A stretch of 64,000 bases of DNA from Desulfogranum marinum (lineage in GTDB: Bacteria; Desulfobacterota; Desulfobulbia; Desulfobulbales; Desulfobulbaceae), in the NCBI RefSeq assembly GCF_016918565.1, contig NZ_JAFFQD010000001.1, positions 62,001-126,000 of the forward strand, given 5' to 3'. Of the stretch, positions 56,695-64,000 are shown in pieces (the stretch's first letter is position 1; the number at the start of each line of letters is the position of its first letter). Below the pieces are notes generated by a model. It made no database searches, was not told the DNA's origin, and worked only from the letters and a program-made list of their open reading frames with translations. A program made the translations under genes and the position numbers.

Positions 56695-57785
56695 TTCTTT
56701 TCCGGATAAAGGGCAAGTAAACCTTCACTGTTTGCCTCCGCAACGCCCCGTTCTGTAATAAGCCCGGCAACCAAATGTGCGGGGGTAACATCAAAGGCCG
56801 GGTTATAGGCACATGTTCCCTGGGGGGCGATTTCAACCGACTCTACGGTGCCGGCCCCGCTCCTTCCCTGGACAAACAACACTTCTTCTGTGCCCCGCTC
56901 TTCGATGGGGATATTTTTCACTCCATTCCCTGTCGCCCAGTCTATGGTTGAACCGGGCAAAGCTACATAAAAAGGAACATTGTTGTCTGCAGCAGCCAAT
57001 GCCTTAAGATACGTTCCGATCTTGTTGCACACATCGCCATTTGCTGCCGTCCGGTCTGTTCCCACGATGCAGAGATCCACCATACCTCGCTGCATCAGGT
57101 GTCCCCCTGCATTATCAACCACCAGGTGATGATCAATTCCTGCTGCCTGCAACTCCCAGGCCGTTAGGTGAGCCCCCTGATTTCGCGGCCTGGTCTCATC
57201 CACCCAGACATGAACTGGAATTCCAGCTTGAGCGGCCTTATACACAGGCGCCAGTGCTGTCCCCCAGTCTACAGTTGCCAGCCACCCGGCATTACAGTGG
57301 GTAAGTATATCTACCCGCCCTTGCCGCTGCTTCTGCTGCCAAATACGTTCAATAATAGCTGCGCCATGATTGCCGATTGCCTTGTTAACCTCGCAATCTT
57401 CTTCGCAGAGCAGCGCAGCCTCCTGATAGGCATACTCAAGCCAGTCCTTTGCCGAATGTTTACTCAGCAAGGTGTTTAACCGCTCGACCGCCCACTGCAA
57501 GTTGATCGCCGTGGGCCTACAGCTGATCAGACGCCGACTGATTTGTTCAAGCTGATTTTGTGTGCATTGCTCACGGAGCCCGAGACAGATACCATAAGCA
57601 GCAGTAGCGCCGATTAACGGAGCCCCTCGTACCTGCATATCTGTAATAGCAACAATGGCATCTTCCACAGTGGCAAGGGAGTGGATAACAAATTCGTGAG
57701 GCAATTTTGTCTGGTCAATTATATTGACGCTTCCCCCTTCCGTTTCCACCCAAATGGATCGAAAACTTTGCCCGTTTACCAGCAT
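56691..57785 (-). CDS. mtnA: S-methyl-5-thioribose-1-phosphate isomerase MtnA
   Basis: Converts methylthioribose 1-phosphate (or 5-deoxyribose 1-phosphate) into the ribulose form. Catalytic Cys164 lies in ILTHCNAG and Asp244 in VGTDRTAANGDV; RGAPLIGATAAYG is also typical. The 364-residue gene starts at ATG 57785 and is coupled to the aldolase gene. No phosphorylase (mtnP) or kinase (mtnK) and no other methionine-salvage gene is in the window. Confidence 0.94.
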   Translation of the reverse strand: MLVNGQSFRSIWVETEGGSVNIIDQTKLPHEFVIHSLATVEDAIVAITDMQVRGAPLIGATAAYGICLGLREQCTQNQLEQISRRLISCRPTAINLQWAVERLNTLLSKHSAKDWLEYAYQEAALLCEEDCEVNKAIGNHGAAIIERIWQQKQRQGRVDILTHCNAGWLATVDWGTALAPVYKAAQAGIPVHVWVDETRPRNQGAHLTAWELQAAGIDHHLVVDNAGGHLMQRGMVDLCIVGTDRTAANGDVCNKIGTYLKALAAADNNVPFYVALPGSTIDWATGNGVKNIPIEERGTEEVLFVQGRSGAGTVESVEIAPQGTCAYNPAFDVTPAHLVAGLITERGVAEANSEGLLALYPEKK

Positions 57786-58017
57786 ATCATTTACTCATTG
57801 GAAAAAGAGTTTTAAAAGAATGGCAACTATTCAGCATCACCTTAACTCTCCACGATTTTCTCGACCAGTATACCGATGTATCGAAACGAGACTTATCTGC
57901 TACATTGGTCAGCTCGTGAACATTTGGAGCACGACTGAATAGTTACAGTTCGGGGTAGATTGGCATTTTTTAGATCTTCGCTGAATGGTTACCAATAATA
58001 TAAACCACGCGCTTCCC

Positions 58018-58419
58018 CTATTGCCCTGACGATGGGATCAGCTCGGGGGTCCAAAAGATGACACCCCGCCCTTCGGCTTCCTCCCAAAAACTCGGCCCAT
58101 CCCATTCCCTTGTTTGATCCAGATAGCCATCATGGATGACTTTCATAGTGATCTTACTCGTATTCTCCAGCTGCTTTTCGCTAAACTGGTGTACGCCTCG
58201 CAGCGGGGTATTACCGAGATAAATCCATTTGCCGGCGCATGGCAAATCTTTGCCCGACGCCTGATACACGACATGGGATCCTTCAGGTTCCGAGTTCACT
58301 TTGAAACGTACGGTAGCTGTTTTGGAAGAACAACCAGATATAACCAGCGTGGTTAGAGCTACCCCGAAAAGCAAACATTTGGCAATGGTGGTCGAAGAAA
58401 TACTCTTTTGTCTATTCAT
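58018..58419 (-). CDS. Small lipoprotein with PEGA-like fold
   Basis: Function unknown. A signal peptide ends in the lipobox VISGC, so the protein is probably lipidated near residue 30. The mature part (VNSEPEGSHVVY, YLGNTPLRG, KVIHDGYLDQ) resembles a PEGA-type beta domain with its P-G-x-x-V and G-x-T-P-L elements. It is 133 residues, and its ATG shares one base with the stop of the next lipoprotein upstream (TAATG), so the pair is cotranslated. Confidence 0.75.
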   Translation of the reverse strand: MNRQKSISSTTIAKCLLFGVALTTLVISGCSSKTATVRFKVNSEPEGSHVVYQASGKDLPCAGKWIYLGNTPLRGVHQFSEKQLENTSKITMKVIHDGYLDQTREWDGPSFWEEAEGRGVIFWTPELIPSSGQ

Positions 58420-58781
58420 TACTTATTGTTCCTTTTAATCAAATCAACAATAATAGGCTGCGCTTCTTGCTCGGCGTCCTCTCTTGTCTCATGTCTCGTA
58501 TTAACCCAAAAGGAGGTAATCTCCTCCCTATAACCTGCCTTGCGCAACTGCACGGTCACATATTCCGCTTTACCTTCTTCAGCCTCCCAGAAAACGACCA
58601 ACGGGGTATGGGTATTTCCCAATGTTGCATCATCCTTGAGATTGACGACTTCTGCTCCGGCAGGATTACTTGTGAACTTTACGGCCCCGTATGTTTTCTG
58701 TTTAGCACAACCAGACAGAGCAACGATGATAGCAAGACCGGCAATACCCAAAAAACACTGGATCAACTTTCTTTTACACAT
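58419..58781 (-). CDS. Small lipoprotein with PEGA-like fold
   Basis: Function unknown. Signal peptide with lipobox ALSGC; the mature 95 residues carry FTSNPAGAEVVNLKDDATLG, TPLVVFW and LRKAGYREE, again PEGA-like and probably a paralogue of the gene that follows it. It is the first gene of a two-gene operon diverging from the histidine kinase at 59234. An outer-membrane or periplasmic surface role is likely but unproved. Confidence 0.75.
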   Translation of the reverse strand: MCKRKLIQCFLGIAGLAIIVALSGCAKQKTYGAVKFTSNPAGAEVVNLKDDATLGNTHTPLVVFWEAEEGKAEYVTVQLRKAGYREEITSFWVNTRHETREDAEQEAQPIIVDLIKRNNK

Positions 58782-59233
58782 TTTTTCCCCTTCACCCTAA
58801 GAAAGACATTTATTTATTTGCGATATAAGCTTTTTATCAGGCAACACTACCTAACCACTGATTACAGGGTCAAGTTATATTTGTTAAGAACACCCAAATC
58901 CTTGCTAATACATAAGGGTGTCTTAAAGAATTTGTATTTCCATCAAGACCAAGGCGTGACTTTTTTCCAAACGCATGCATCTATCTGATATTCTGATTAT
59001 TAAAAGACATCACAACGTAGAGCTTGGCAAAAAAAAACATTTTTCAAGGTACCATTTGTCTTTATCTCTTCTTTTCGTTTTTTTTACCCGAGAGAATGAA
59101 GATTACTATTGCCTCTTTCAAAAATTCAAATTTTTATACATTTTTACTCATTGATTAAAAAATTTATATTTGTTAACTAAGTAATTTTAGCTATCGCACA
59201 CCATTAATCTGTTATTTGGCTTTCTACGCAAGC
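58782..59233. other. 452-base divergent AT-rich gap
   Basis: No gene or recognisable RNA. It is strongly AT-rich and must hold promoters for the lipoprotein pair (left) and the HDOD kinase (right), but no clear -35/-10 pair stood out. Confidence 0.4.
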
Positions 59234-61369
59234 ATGGACCACCGACTACAAGCTCTTGACAACCTTAAAATATCAGGAAACTTACCCAGCATGCCCCAAG
59301 TGCTGGTTCAGCTTATTGATATCTGTCATGCTCAGGAAATCGATCTGCAACAAGTCATTCAAGTTGTTACCAAAGACGCACCTTTAAGTGCAAAAGTCCT
59401 TCAATTGGTGAATTCTGCTTTTATTGGCAGCCGAAAAAATTTTACAGACGTGGCCCAGGCAATTGTTTTTTTAGGCGCAGATGTCATTAAAAATCTTGCC
59501 ATCAGTGTTTCTGTTCAGCAGGTGTTTAGAAGGGTCGAGACCAACGGCCTGCTCTCTCTGGACAGATTCTGGCATCATAGTTTTCAAACAGCACTGCTTG
59601 CGCAAAACATTGCTCAAACAACCTCATTCCCGTCCACTTCTGAAGCCTATCTGGCAGGACTGCTCCACGACATAGGAAAGCTCATCTTATGGATGGCCTT
59701 TCCTGGTCAGTATGCGCCACTTTTATTAAAAGGTGTTCGTTGTCACGACGCCAGACTGGCATTTTTGGAACAAGAAAGATTCGAGATCGACCATTGTGAG
59801 GCCGGAGGATGGCTCTGCGACCAATGGCAACTCCCCTCCATTCTATCCGACGCAGTAAGATATCACCACCATCCGGTTGAAGAGGTGGCACAAGCTCTCC
59901 CACTGACCAAAATTATTGCCCTTGCTGATCTTTTAAGCCATGGAGACCCTCACGATAGAGATATTATTGACACAGCAGGACGCCTTTTACACATTACCTC
60001 TTCACAGCTGGAAATTATCACACTTGATGTGGAGGAACAGGTCACCCTCATTGCAGACGAATTTAATATTCGTATTCCCTCTTCTACCAAATCTTCCATG
60101 GAAAAGGATAAAGAGAGCGAAGAAGTGCACAAACAGGTCTCTTTAGGGCTTATCAATCGGGTCCGTGACATTAGCCAACTCACAGGCCCTCTTGAAGAAT
60201 TGCTCAAAGTGGAAACCAGAGACCAGATGATGCTTGTCATTGAGCAAAGCCTAAAAATTCTTTTCAATGAAAGCAACTGTCTCTTTTTTACCTGGTCCAA
60301 TCATGACAACACGCTCCTTCAAGGCCAAGTTTCCCCAAAAAATCATCTCTTCGGTACTGTTGACCAATTTACCTTCAAGGTAACCCCTGAAGGTAGCAGC
60401 CTGCTTGAGAGGGCTGTCAGTAAAAAAAACCTGATTCATTCATTCAATAGCTCAGACGAACAACCAAGAAAATTGAGCCTGCTTGACCAACAATTGCTCC
60501 ATCTCTTCAACAAGGATGTATTTTCAGCAGTACCAATGGTCTACAATAATGAAGTGCAGGGACTGCTCATCATTGCCTTCCAACAAGAGGACCAAAAACG
60601 TTTCCTCAGCCAATTAACCCCTGTTCACATTTTAGCCCAGCATGCTGCTATTGCTCTCTACCTGGAACAGCTTCACCTTCGACAGGCGGAACAGTTAGTG
60701 CAAGAACGAATTGATGCAGCCTCTCAGCTTGCCAAAAAAGTAGCCCATGAAATAAACAACCCTGTTGCAATTCTTAAAAATTATACGCAAATCCTCAAAA
60801 TTAAAAGTCAAAGCGGAGAGGCTATTGATTCCGAACTGGTCATCATAGACGAGGAATTAACCCGTATCGGCAACTTAACGGAACAGTTGCAGGATCTAGC
60901 AACAGAACAAACAGATCGTCATGTCAAGCCAATAGAAATCAATACACTTCTTGCCAACATTCTCCATCTGTATACGGCATCCCCGGCAAACAAGCACTCG
61001 GCTGAAATTTTATTTACCCCGGATGAGGCCGCACCAATGGTCATAGCCAACGAGGATAGCATCCGCCAGATAATGATGAATCTGATCAACAATGCAATGG
61101 ATGCGATGAGCGAGAAAGGAACTATTGAAGTTACGACTGCAAAGGTAGCAGACAAAGCGATCATTACAGTTGCCGATAATGGTCCAGGCATCTCGGAACA
61201 GGATCAGCAAGAAATGTACACACCGGGATACACCACTAAACACAACGGCCATTCAGGCCTGGGACTTGCGATCATTAAAAAACTGACAGAAGAGATGGGA
61301 GGATCAATTTTGTGCCAAAGTAGTCATCAAGGTACAACATTTAGTATCTCGCTCCCTATCAACAAGTGA
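59234..61369 (+). CDS. HDOD-GAF histidine kinase
   Basis: Soluble sensor kinase of 711 residues. The N-terminal HDOD domain (about 5-225; LPSMPQVLVQL, LLHDIGKLIL) is followed by a GAF-like domain (about 320-480), a HisKA domain with His505 in KKVAHEINNP, and an HATPase domain with NLINNAMDAM, DNGPGI and GHSGLGLAIIKKL. No membrane segment is present. ATG 59234 is preferred to TTG 59216; no clear ribosome site precedes either. It may phosphorylate the hybrid protein encoded next. Confidence 0.87.
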   Translation: MDHRLQALDNLKISGNLPSMPQVLVQLIDICHAQEIDLQQVIQVVTKDAPLSAKVLQLVNSAFIGSRKNFTDVAQAIVFLGADVIKNLAISVSVQQVFRRVETNGLLSLDRFWHHSFQTALLAQNIAQTTSFPSTSEAYLAGLLHDIGKLILWMAFPGQYAPLLLKGVRCHDARLAFLEQERFEIDHCEAGGWLCDQWQLPSILSDAVRYHHHPVEEVAQALPLTKIIALADLLSHGDPHDRDIIDTAGRLLHITSSQLEIITLDVEEQVTLIADEFNIRIPSSTKSSMEKDKESEEVHKQVSLGLINRVRDISQLTGPLEELLKVETRDQMMLVIEQSLKILFNESNCLFFTWSNHDNTLLQGQVSPKNHLFGTVDQFTFKVTPEGSSLLERAVSKKNLIHSFNSSDEQPRKLSLLDQQLLHLFNKDVFSAVPMVYNNEVQGLLIIAFQQEDQKRFLSQLTPVHILAQHAAIALYLEQLHLRQAEQLVQERIDAASQLAKKVAHEINNPVAILKNYTQILKIKSQSGEAIDSELVIIDEELTRIGNLTEQLQDLATEQTDRHVKPIEINTLLANILHLYTASPANKHSAEILFTPDEAAPMVIANEDSIRQIMMNLINNAMDAMSEKGTIEVTTAKVADKAIITVADNGPGISEQDQQEMYTPGYTTKHNGHSGLGLAIIKKLTEEMGGSILCQSSHQGTTFSISLPINK

Positions 61370-61651
61370 TATCGCTCGTTTTCAATATTTGACATGTTTT
61401 TAATTGGACTTCTCTTTCAAAAACAGTTTCAATATTACAAGTGTCTACAAAACAGATTGTTTTTTTTTTACAACTTCCCTAGGCTTCATATTGATCAACA
61501 CGGTCTCCATGACCAGCACATTAGAATGTCATCAATACAAAGGTATCGACAATGACGGTAATAACCAAACATCCACATACGGTTTTTCACTCTCGTCAGT
61601 CTCTCATCATTTTGCCTCCAAATAAATAGCCTTCCTTTTGTAAGCTCACCT

Positions 61652-63568
61652 ATGGGACATTCTATACTAATAATTGATGACGAACCTAACTTCTGTAAAA
61701 GTCTAGAGGTTTTGTTTGCAGCAGATGGTTACAAGATAGAAACCGCTATTTCCGGTAAAGAAGGACTCTTCCACCTCGACAACTTTGCGTTTGATGCAGT
61801 TCTTATCGACATAGGTCTTCCAGACATTTACGGTATTGAACTGGCAGCCCATACTATACAACAGCACCCAGAAGCGGCTGTCGTAATGCTCACGGGCAGT
61901 GCCACTGTTGAAAATGCGGTTGAAGCACTTCGCCATGGTGTGTACGATTTTCTACGAAAACCCTGTGCTCCAGACAGCATTTTACGAACAATTGCCCGTG
62001 GAATAGAGCACAAACAACTAGAAAAGGATCTCAAAAACAGCGAAAAACGATTTCGCCAACTCTCACAGGCGACATGGGAAGGTATCATTCTCTACGACAA
62101 GGGCACAATGCTTCAGGCAAACAACCAACTGTGCGAAATGTTTGGCTACAGTGAGGATGAATTACTTGGCAAACAGGTATTTGATGTGTTGCTTGACCGC
62201 GACTCCATCCAGACCCTGCACCTGCAGACTGACCCAGATACCATCGGCCCCTTTAAAGCCAGTGGTATCAAAAAAAACGGCGAACAATTTCCGGTTGAAA
62301 TCAGGGTAAAACATATCGATTACCAGGCACAACAAATGCAGGTTGCAGCCATCCGGGATGTGACGACCAGCGAACTTGCCATGCAGCAAAAAATAAACCT
62401 TCAGGAACAGCTTGCCGATGCAAAGCGTATGGAGTCTCTTGGGTTGATGGCCGGCTCTGTGGCACACGATCTTAACAACATACTTGCCGGCATTATCACC
62501 TACCCTGAGTTGCTCCTTTTAGACCTGGATGATACTTTTAAATATCGTGAAGAAATCACCATGATTCGCGATGCAGGGAAACGGGCCGCAGCTGTCGTCG
62601 ATGACCTGCTCACAGTCGCCCGCGGTGCCACCTGTAAAAAAGAAATTCAAGATATCAATACCATTATCACAAACTATTTCAGTTCAGTTGAGTACAATAC
62701 CATTCGGCAGCGCTTTCCTGATGTGACCATAGAATCCTACCTGGATGATAAGCTACACCATGTAACCTGTTCGACCATGCACGTCTCTAAATCAGTCATG
62801 AACCTGGTACTGAATGCAGCTGAGGCGATCCAAACAAAGGGTTCTGTTACTGTATCTACAAAAAATATCCATCTCAAAGAGGTGCATAAAGGATACGAAA
62901 CCATTGAAGCAGGCAATTACACCGTCATCAATGTAGAGGACACAGGATCCGGTATTTCTCCAACAGATCTTAAAAAGATCTTCAGCCCTTTTTACAGTAA
63001 AAAAATCATGGGCAAAAGCGGAACAGGTTTAGGCTTAGCTGTCGTCTGGAACACCGTCCATGACCATGGCGGCTATATCGATCTGGTAAGCAATAAAAAG
63101 GGTACCCTCTTTTCTCTCTACTTTCCTGCAAGCAGTACTCTTTGTGAAACACCCCAGCGATCTTTTGATAATTCTACCCACAAAGGGAACGGGCAACGTA
63201 TCCTTGTTGTGGATGACCAGAAAAGCCAGCGCGAAATTGCCATGAGACTGTTATCCCACATGGGCTATAAGCCCTATACGGTGTCTTCAGGTGAAAAAGC
63301 GATCGAGTTTGTAAAGAATAACAAGGTTGATCTCGTCATCCTGGATATGCTCATGGAGCCAGGCATAAACGGATGCGAAACCTATCGCCTTATCCTGGAA
63401 CACGCACCAGAGCAAAAAGCAATTATTACAAGCGGATACTCTACAGCCACAGATATGCACCAGGCCAAAGAACTTGGAGTAACCCAATTCGTTAAAAAAC
63501 CTTATTCACTCCAAGACCTTGGTGACGCCCTCCAGCAGGTCCTCCCCGGGCTGCCTCTATACACCTGA
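61652..63568 (+). CDS. Hybrid sensor kinase with two receiver domains (REC-PAS-HisKA-HATPase-REC)
   Basis: Soluble 638-residue signalling protein. The first receiver (1-120) has IIDDEPNFC and the acceptor Asp in VLIDIGLPD. A PAS domain (130-240), HisKA (GSVAHDLNNILA) and HATPase (VLNAAEAI, DTGSGIS, GTGLGLAVVW) follow. A second receiver (from about 515; VVDDQKSQREIA, VILDMLMEPGINGC) ends the protein. Input is through both PAS and the first receiver, so it can sit inside a phosphorelay with the HDOD kinase 283 bases upstream. No output domain is present. Confidence 0.9.
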   Translation: MGHSILIIDDEPNFCKSLEVLFAADGYKIETAISGKEGLFHLDNFAFDAVLIDIGLPDIYGIELAAHTIQQHPEAAVVMLTGSATVENAVEALRHGVYDFLRKPCAPDSILRTIARGIEHKQLEKDLKNSEKRFRQLSQATWEGIILYDKGTMLQANNQLCEMFGYSEDELLGKQVFDVLLDRDSIQTLHLQTDPDTIGPFKASGIKKNGEQFPVEIRVKHIDYQAQQMQVAAIRDVTTSELAMQQKINLQEQLADAKRMESLGLMAGSVAHDLNNILAGIITYPELLLLDLDDTFKYREEITMIRDAGKRAAAVVDDLLTVARGATCKKEIQDINTIITNYFSSVEYNTIRQRFPDVTIESYLDDKLHHVTCSTMHVSKSVMNLVLNAAEAIQTKGSVTVSTKNIHLKEVHKGYETIEAGNYTVINVEDTGSGISPTDLKKIFSPFYSKKIMGKSGTGLGLAVVWNTVHDHGGYIDLVSNKKGTLFSLYFPASSTLCETPQRSFDNSTHKGNGQRILVVDDQKSQREIAMRLLSHMGYKPYTVSSGEKAIEFVKNNKVDLVILDMLMEPGINGCETYRLILEHAPEQKAIITSGYSTATDMHQAKELGVTQFVKKPYSLQDLGDALQQVLPGLPLYT

Positions 63569-63697
63569 GAATCTCCCCTCAAAAAACCTCGTACATTACC
63601 AATCATTTGACTTTAACGGGGTAAAGCAATACCTTTTTTAGATATTTTGTAAAATAAGTACCACCCATCCAACCACCCCCACTTAAACGAAACAAAA

Positions 63698-64000
63698 TGA
63701 TAAAAAAAATATTCTCATTTATTTGGCTGCCTTTTCATTGGTTTTGGAAATTGCTCTCAGCCGGGATGGCCGTTTTTGCCAGCTTGCTTTTTTTAGCCTC
63801 TTTATTTCTTGTTGTTACCACTCTTTTTTATCGACCTGAAGTAACCATGCCAGATGACGCGGTATTGATCTTTGCGCCGGAGGGAGACATCGTTGAACAA
63901 CGCTCCCCCATCGACCCAATGGCACAAGTAATCAATAATCTTTCGGGTGTACCGGTAGAAAAAGACATTCTACTGCAGGATGTCCTAGATTGTATCTATA
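63698..64000 (+). CDS. sppA: Signal peptide peptidase SppA (partial, N-terminal part)
   Basis: Membrane-bound serine protease that degrades cleaved signal peptides. The visible 101 codons begin MIKKIFSFIWLPFHWFWKLL, followed by a membrane helix (ASLLFLASLFLVVTTLFY) and the beta segment AVLIFAPEGDIVEQ, then PVEKDILLQDVLDCIY; this is the N-terminal layout of the long (67K) SppA type. The frame stays open to the right edge. No good ribosome site precedes ATG 63698. Confidence 0.8.

Noticed and set aside
1-64000. CRISPR arrays, insertion sequences or phage genes
   Set aside because: No direct-repeat array, transposase or phage structural gene was seen anywhere in the window.

Overview
The window is a dense, housekeeping-rich stretch of a chromosome from a Gram-negative anaerobe of moderate GC content. 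Gene content points to the Desulfobacterota, most likely the Desulfobulbales: a Tat-exported molybdopterin oxidoreductase of the PhsA/PsrA type with its TorD-like chaperone, an OFA-family anion transporter, a CarD regulator, an HslV with a propeptide, a PilR/PilS pair, and GltX and GlnS side by side. This placement is inferred from gene content and protein style, not from a search. I saw no insertion sequence, prophage, integrase island or CRISPR array; the only tyrosine recombinase is XerC.

Layout. 1-4942 (minus): ileS-lspA-fabD-ffh (ffh runs off the left edge). 5183-6892: an RNA methyltransferase, a zinc-ribbon protein and a FlK-like thioesterase. 7042-12950: an OFA transporter, a 0.9 kb non-coding gap with a sigma-54-like site, then torD/psrA/psrB-like genes ending in a clear terminator. 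13011-17037: a TIM-barrel protein, a MotB-MotA pair in reversed order and a pentapeptide-repeat protein. 17110-23477: dnaE, then three RNA-chaperone genes (Csp, CsdA-type helicase, RRM protein). 23728-27238: a decayed zinc-ribbon gene, then hslU, hslV and xerC (minus strand, same order as Bacillus codV-clpQ-clpY). 27361-30386: xseB-ispA-dxs. 30541-33868 (minus): a UDP-glucuronate 4-epimerase, a class II aldolase and a tatC gene broken by a frameshift in a homopolymer. 34087-37263: PilR/PilS-like regulators. 37253-48490 (minus): a long translation/envelope cluster, DUF1844-ispE-tRNA-Gln-prs-rplY-pth-carD-rluD-coaE-rho-rpmE-prfA-prmC-murA. 49038-52235: gltX and glnS. 52303-55963: a ferrous-iron uptake locus with two FeoA proteins, a small Cys-rich membrane protein and FeoB. 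56059-57785 (minus): mtnA plus a FucA-like aldolase. 58018-63568: two small lipoproteins and two soluble histidine kinases. From 63698: the start of sppA.

How the genes work together. Much of the window supports protein synthesis and quality control (IleRS, GluRS, GlnRS, tRNA-Gln, L25, L31, RF1, PrmC, Pth, HslUV), isoprenoid synthesis (Dxs, IspE, IspA) and envelope synthesis and export (MurA, LspA, Ffh, TatC, SppA). The accessory parts are the periplasmic Mo enzyme without a membrane anchor, the stator-like MotBA pair, the iron-uptake locus and the mtnA-aldolase pair, which fits 5'-deoxynucleoside salvage. No convincing wholly new system was found. The best leads are the tatC frameshift, the anchor-less Mo enzyme, a possible short RNA upstream of csp, the decayed zinc-ribbon gene and the mtnA-aldolase pair.
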